Positions 60,917 to 64,000 of a DNA stretch of 64,000 nucleotides are shown here, in pieces. The DNA comes from Jackrogersella multiformis (taxonomy: Eukaryota; Ascomycota; Sordariomycetes; Xylariales; Hypoxylaceae). A program made the translations under genes and the position numbers. The stretch's first letter is position 1, and each line of letters starts with the position of its first letter. The stretch lies in assembly GCA_902806575.1 (NCBI GenBank), contig CADCXD010000004.1, positions 2,542,001 through 2,606,000 on the forward strand, given 5' to 3'. Below the pieces are notes generated by a model. That model searched no databases, had not been told where the DNA came from, and saw only the letters and a list, made by a program, of their open reading frames with translations.

Positions 60917-62320
60917 GACGAAGGAGGGTCGGAGATGAATACGTCGGTTAGTGTTTAAGTTGGGACTGTTGTTTCTATACATATACCACAACCAGGGCTG
61001 TATATGAACAAGGGAAAATGCGCCTAGTCGGCTATGACTACGATGTGTGTTTCCTTAGGCACTAGGTAGTGTCTCGTTGTTCGTCGACTATACACGCCCA
61101 AGCAGGGTTGGGTTCCGTGTATCTCCCAGTGATGAGGTCTTGCTACTGACTGAGCTCTTGCATTCATGATGAGATCGAGGGAGTTACATACTTTGTAATA
61201 GGTGCTGATGGATGTCTATACGTCCGTTTCAAGTCTGACCAATACAGAGATTCTTATACCACGTTCGTCATCGTATGATATTCTCCTTAGTAATGGGCTA
61301 CTACCAGCCTACCCCAACCTATAGGAGCACATCAAGCTGCGTAGGCCCACTGCTTAATACAGACTACGGTGCGAACTATTATAAATACCTATGTACCTAT
61401 AGGTACCTAACCGTTAGTTGCTCGCGAGATTTGATGGACCAATTGTCGATGTTACCATGTCGGTGGGTTTCTATTTCCGTACCTGCATATATATATCCCT
61501 AGGTAGGTACATATACCTTATGTGAAGTTTTCGATTTCTCTATTGTTGAAGTTGGGAAGAATGTTTCGAAGTCTCGAAGTATCTATGTGAGATAAAAACG
61601 AATACGTACCTCTATCTTAAGCTCCTAAACCGGAACAACCCGATCAGAAGCTCGGCCTGTGTCGGAGATCCGAATATACTTTTTCTTTTCTGGATCTACC
61701 GGCAACCAATAGCGGGGGTTTGTCCCACCACGCCCGCTTCAGAATATTTATCCCTCTCTATGGCGTCAGAGGCTAAGGTCAGGATCGATCTACCTATCTC
61801 CCAAGCTAACCCTAGTCGGTGTCTAGTCGGTGCCTTCCCATTCCTATCTTTCCGGCAAGTTTGCCTTCCCTACCTACCTAGGTACATACCTACATCCATA
61901 CCAGCATACCTAGGGTAGGCAGGCGGCAGGTACCAGGCAGGTTCGGTGCTTCGGGTAGCCTAGGAAGCAGCTACATATGTAGGTAGGTACATACCTAGGT
62001 ACTTGGGGGGTCTCATATTTATAATCACCCGCTTCTTCACTAAACCGTATGAAGGTAGACTAAGCTCCTCGCAAGCCGCGATTGGCGTCCGAACCGGCTA
62101 ATACAAGGTAACTAGATAACTATGTGGTGAGAAATGAGACAGAGAAGCAGTACAAATACATTCCAATCCGTTTTCTATACTCCCCGCCGTCTCTTCCCTC
62201 TTCCCCTACTCTGTTCACCCTGTTTGCTCTGCCTCCTTTCCTCTCCTCTTCCCAAGTTGACAAGTTAAGCAAGCACTCTTAGCAAGAACAGAGGGAAAAA
62301 AAGAAAGAGAAGACGACACA
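60917..62320. other. Intergenic upstream of the GT8 gene
   Basis: About 1.4 kb with several TACCTAGG-family copies (61,390-61,410, 61,500, 61,871-61,886, 61,979-62,001) and a pyrimidine-rich leader (62,175-62,290) ahead of the glycosyltransferase. No gene is seen. Confidence 0.55.
61871..62001. repeat. Run of TACCTAGGTA-family motifs upstream of GT8
   Basis: TACCTACCTAGGTACA at 61871, CATACCTAGGGTAGGC at 61905, and TGTAGGTAGGTACATACCTA just before GGTAC at about 61979-62001. It is the densest gene-proximal cluster of this motif in the window. Confidence 0.65.
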
Positions 62321-63426
62321 ATGGCGAGCAACGGAGTCAAGAACGGCGATGGCGAGAATGGGTGGTATGACCCTACCAAGATCTGGACGACGCTGTTGAC
62401 GAATCGTGGATACTTCGGCGGCCTGCTGGTGCTGCACCATTCTCTGCGCCGGCACCGGAGCAAGTACCGGCTCGTCGTTATGGTGACGCGTGCCGTCGAA
62501 GAAGATACCGAGTACATGGAAGCCTTCGCCGCCGCCGGCATCTCGACTATCGTCGTTGACAAGATCGAGCCCGCGCCCCGCGACGGCAAGGTCAACAAGG
62601 GGACCTGGGAGAAGCTTGCTCCGTGGTCTTTTACGCAGTACGAGGTATGCTTAATTGTTCCTCCCTCGGGACATCTTTCAATATTTGGGATGTTTTGATA
62701 TCTACCTATATATCTCGTATATCTCGTATATCTCGTATTTATGTGGCAGTGGGGAAAGCAAGAACTAACCAAGGCGGTTAGCGTGTCGTCCTCCTGGACA
62801 GCGACCAGGTCATCCTGCAGAACATCGACGACATGATGAGCGTCGACATCCCCGAGGGCTGGATCGCGAGCACCCACGCTTGCACGTGCAACCCGCGGAA
62901 GCTGCCGCACTACAGCAAGGACTGGGTCCCCGCCAACTGCGCCTTCACGGCCGCCGACCAGGCCACGGGCGCGCCGGCGCTCATCACACCCCAGAGCCCC
63001 AACAACCACCACCTCCTCAACAGCGGGACGGTCATCGTGCAGCCGTCCCAGAAGCAGTACGACGAGCTGATGGACGCCATGAACACGCACCCCGACGTCC
63101 CGAACATGATCTTCTTCGACCAGGACCTCCTGGCCATCGTCTACAGGGGCAAGTGGAAGCCCCTGCCGTACCACTACAACGCGCTGAAGCCCATGCGCGA
63201 CTGCCACAGCGGGCTCTGGAAAGACGAGCACGTCAAGATCCTGCACTACATCCTGAACAAGCCCTGGAAGAGCCGGAGCTACAACGAGAAGGACACGATC
63301 GAGTCGACGCACAAGCTGTGGTGGGACGAGTTCGCGCAGGTCGAGAGGGAGTGGACGGAGAGCAAGGACGAGCGGAAGAGGGAGCTCTGGAGGAATGTCG
63401 TTGTGCCTGTTGTTGCGCAAGAGTGA
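62321..63426 (+). CDS. Glycosyltransferase family 8 (glycogenin/galactinol synthase-like)
   Basis: Two exons (62321-62644, 62782-63426) with a 137-bp intron encode 322 residues. GYFGGLLVLHHSLRRHRSKYRLVVMVT is the nucleotide-sugar-binding opening. RVVLLDSDQVILQNID supplies the DxD metal-binding motif just after the intron. LLNSGTVIVQPS matches the FNSGVMV motif, FFDQDLLAIVYRG is conserved, and HYILNKPWK corresponds to the GT8 HxxGxxKPW element. These enzymes transfer a sugar from a nucleotide donor with retention of configuration. Fungal members of this subgroup have mostly unproved acceptors, so I keep the call at family level. It is soluble by sequence, with no signal peptide. Exon 2 is GC-rich. 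The intron contains a tandem TATCTCGTA repeat (about 62,700-62,735). Confidence 0.92.
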
Positions 63427-63837
63427 GGGGGTTATCCAATACTTGTTATGCTGCTTCCTTTTACTATCTACCGCCACCGAAGCGGTTAGCTGCGTCGTGG
63501 AGAAGGGAGGGAGGTTGTAATGGTGGGAGAAGCATCTTGATAGCATACGAGTTTTTCTAGGGCATACAGCGGAAATATATATGCAGCTTTATTCAGCTTT
63601 ATTTGGGTTGGCGGAGGCAGGCGTGGAAGGTATGAGAAGATATTGCGGGATAAGCAACATAGGTTAGAGGTTACGAGCATTTCACGACGGCCCGCGAAGG
63701 CTTGGTCTGATAGTTTATTTGTTTGCACGCTTCACCGACCCTTGTGTTCTACTCAAACGCCGCGAGAAATGACGATGAGAATGCTTCAATCTACATACCT
63801 ATGCTCCTAGTCAACGTGATACGACGAAAACTACTGC
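63427..63837. other. Convergent intergenic region GT8 / YggS
   Basis: About 0.4 kb between two convergent stop codons. No gene or clear signal apart from ordinary 3' flank sequence. Confidence 0.6.
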
Positions 63838-64000
63838 CTACTCCAGAATCTTAGCCTCGCCCTTCGGCGGCCGCGTGCCGAAGATCGTGCTCCCGACGCG
63901 GACCTCGCCGCTGCCCATGGCCACGGCGCCCTCGAAGTCCCCGCTCATCCCCATGCTCAGCTCCAGGTCGCGCTCCAGCCCCAGCTCCTTCCGCACCAGG
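63838..64000 (-). CDS. YggS/PLPBP-family PLP homeostasis protein, 3' end only
   Basis: The last 53 codons lie in the window; the rest is beyond its right edge. The segment LELSMGMSGDFEGAVAMGSGEVRVGSTIFGTRPP is the highly conserved C-terminal signature of the YggS/PROSC family (yeast YBL036C), where S-M-G-M-S and R-V-G-(ST)-(IR)-F-G line the pyridoxal phosphate site. The protein binds PLP without known catalytic activity and buffers the free cofactor. The PLP-binding lysine and the start are outside the window. The stop TAG is at 63840-63838. Confidence 0.9.
   Translation of the reverse strand, partial: LVRKELGLERDLELSMGMSGDFEGAVAMGSGEVRVGSTIFGTRPPKGEAKILE

Noticed and set aside
62215..63546. 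443-codon minus-strand frame over the GT8 gene
   Set aside because: It spans the GT8 intron and leader and has low-complexity Leu/Val/Arg content, as expected of antisense to a GC-rich exon; the plus strand carries all GT8 motifs.

Overview
The window looks like nuclear DNA of a filamentous ascomycete, most likely a Sordariomycete. The genes have short introns (about 55-150 bp) with GT..AG borders and CTAAC/CTAAT-like branch sites. They include a Zn2Cys6 regulator, an AA9 polysaccharide monooxygenase and an Asp tRNA gene with a 14-nt intron. One end is an extremely AT-rich tract with the signature of repeat-induced point mutation (RIP). Genus-level placement is not possible from the sequence alone.

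Layout. 1-10,930 is an AT tract with no open frame of 60 codons or more. It holds a RIP-degraded LTR retrotransposon (two ~211-bp direct repeats 6.4 kb apart, differing almost only by C/T and G/A changes) and, at its right edge, an ~850-bp foldback (palindromic) element. The foldback abuts the remains of a PTH11/rhodopsin-like membrane protein gene (11.06-11.6 kb). From 12.2 to 31 kb the genes are mostly on the minus strand: an SCP2-type thiolase, a Zn2Cys6 transcription factor, an AA9 LPMO, tRNA-Asp, the copper chaperone ATX1, the TCF25/Rqc1 homologue, the mitochondrial phosphate carrier (MIR1 type) and a small putative mitochondrial protein only 30 nt upstream of it. From 30.9 to 50.1 kb lies ~19 kb in which I find no convincing gene. 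It is studded with microsatellites and copies of a short palindromic motif built on TACCTAGGTA. From 50.1 to 64 kb come ARPC5 (Arp2/3), a C2H2 zinc-finger relic, an NDUFAF5-like methyltransferase, AP-2 alpha adaptin, a single-pass membrane protein of unknown function, a GT8 glycosyltransferase and the 3' end of a YggS/PLPBP gene.

How the genes relate. This is a housekeeping neighbourhood, not a biosynthetic or defence cluster. Two genes serve actin-dependent endocytosis (ARPC5, AP-2 alpha), at least two serve mitochondria (phosphate carrier, NDUFAF5), one serves ribosome quality control (Rqc1) and one copper delivery (Atx1). The LPMO is a secreted copper enzyme about 2 kb from the copper chaperone gene, which I take to be coincidence. 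I reconstructed exon structures by hand; each multi-exon model closes in frame with canonical splice sites.

The least ordinary material is the left-edge repeat biology (RIP that appears to spare CpG, and the foldback), two decayed gene relics, the 19-kb gene-poor block with its palindrome family, and the tight tandem at the phosphate carrier. I found no clear evidence of a new multi-gene system.
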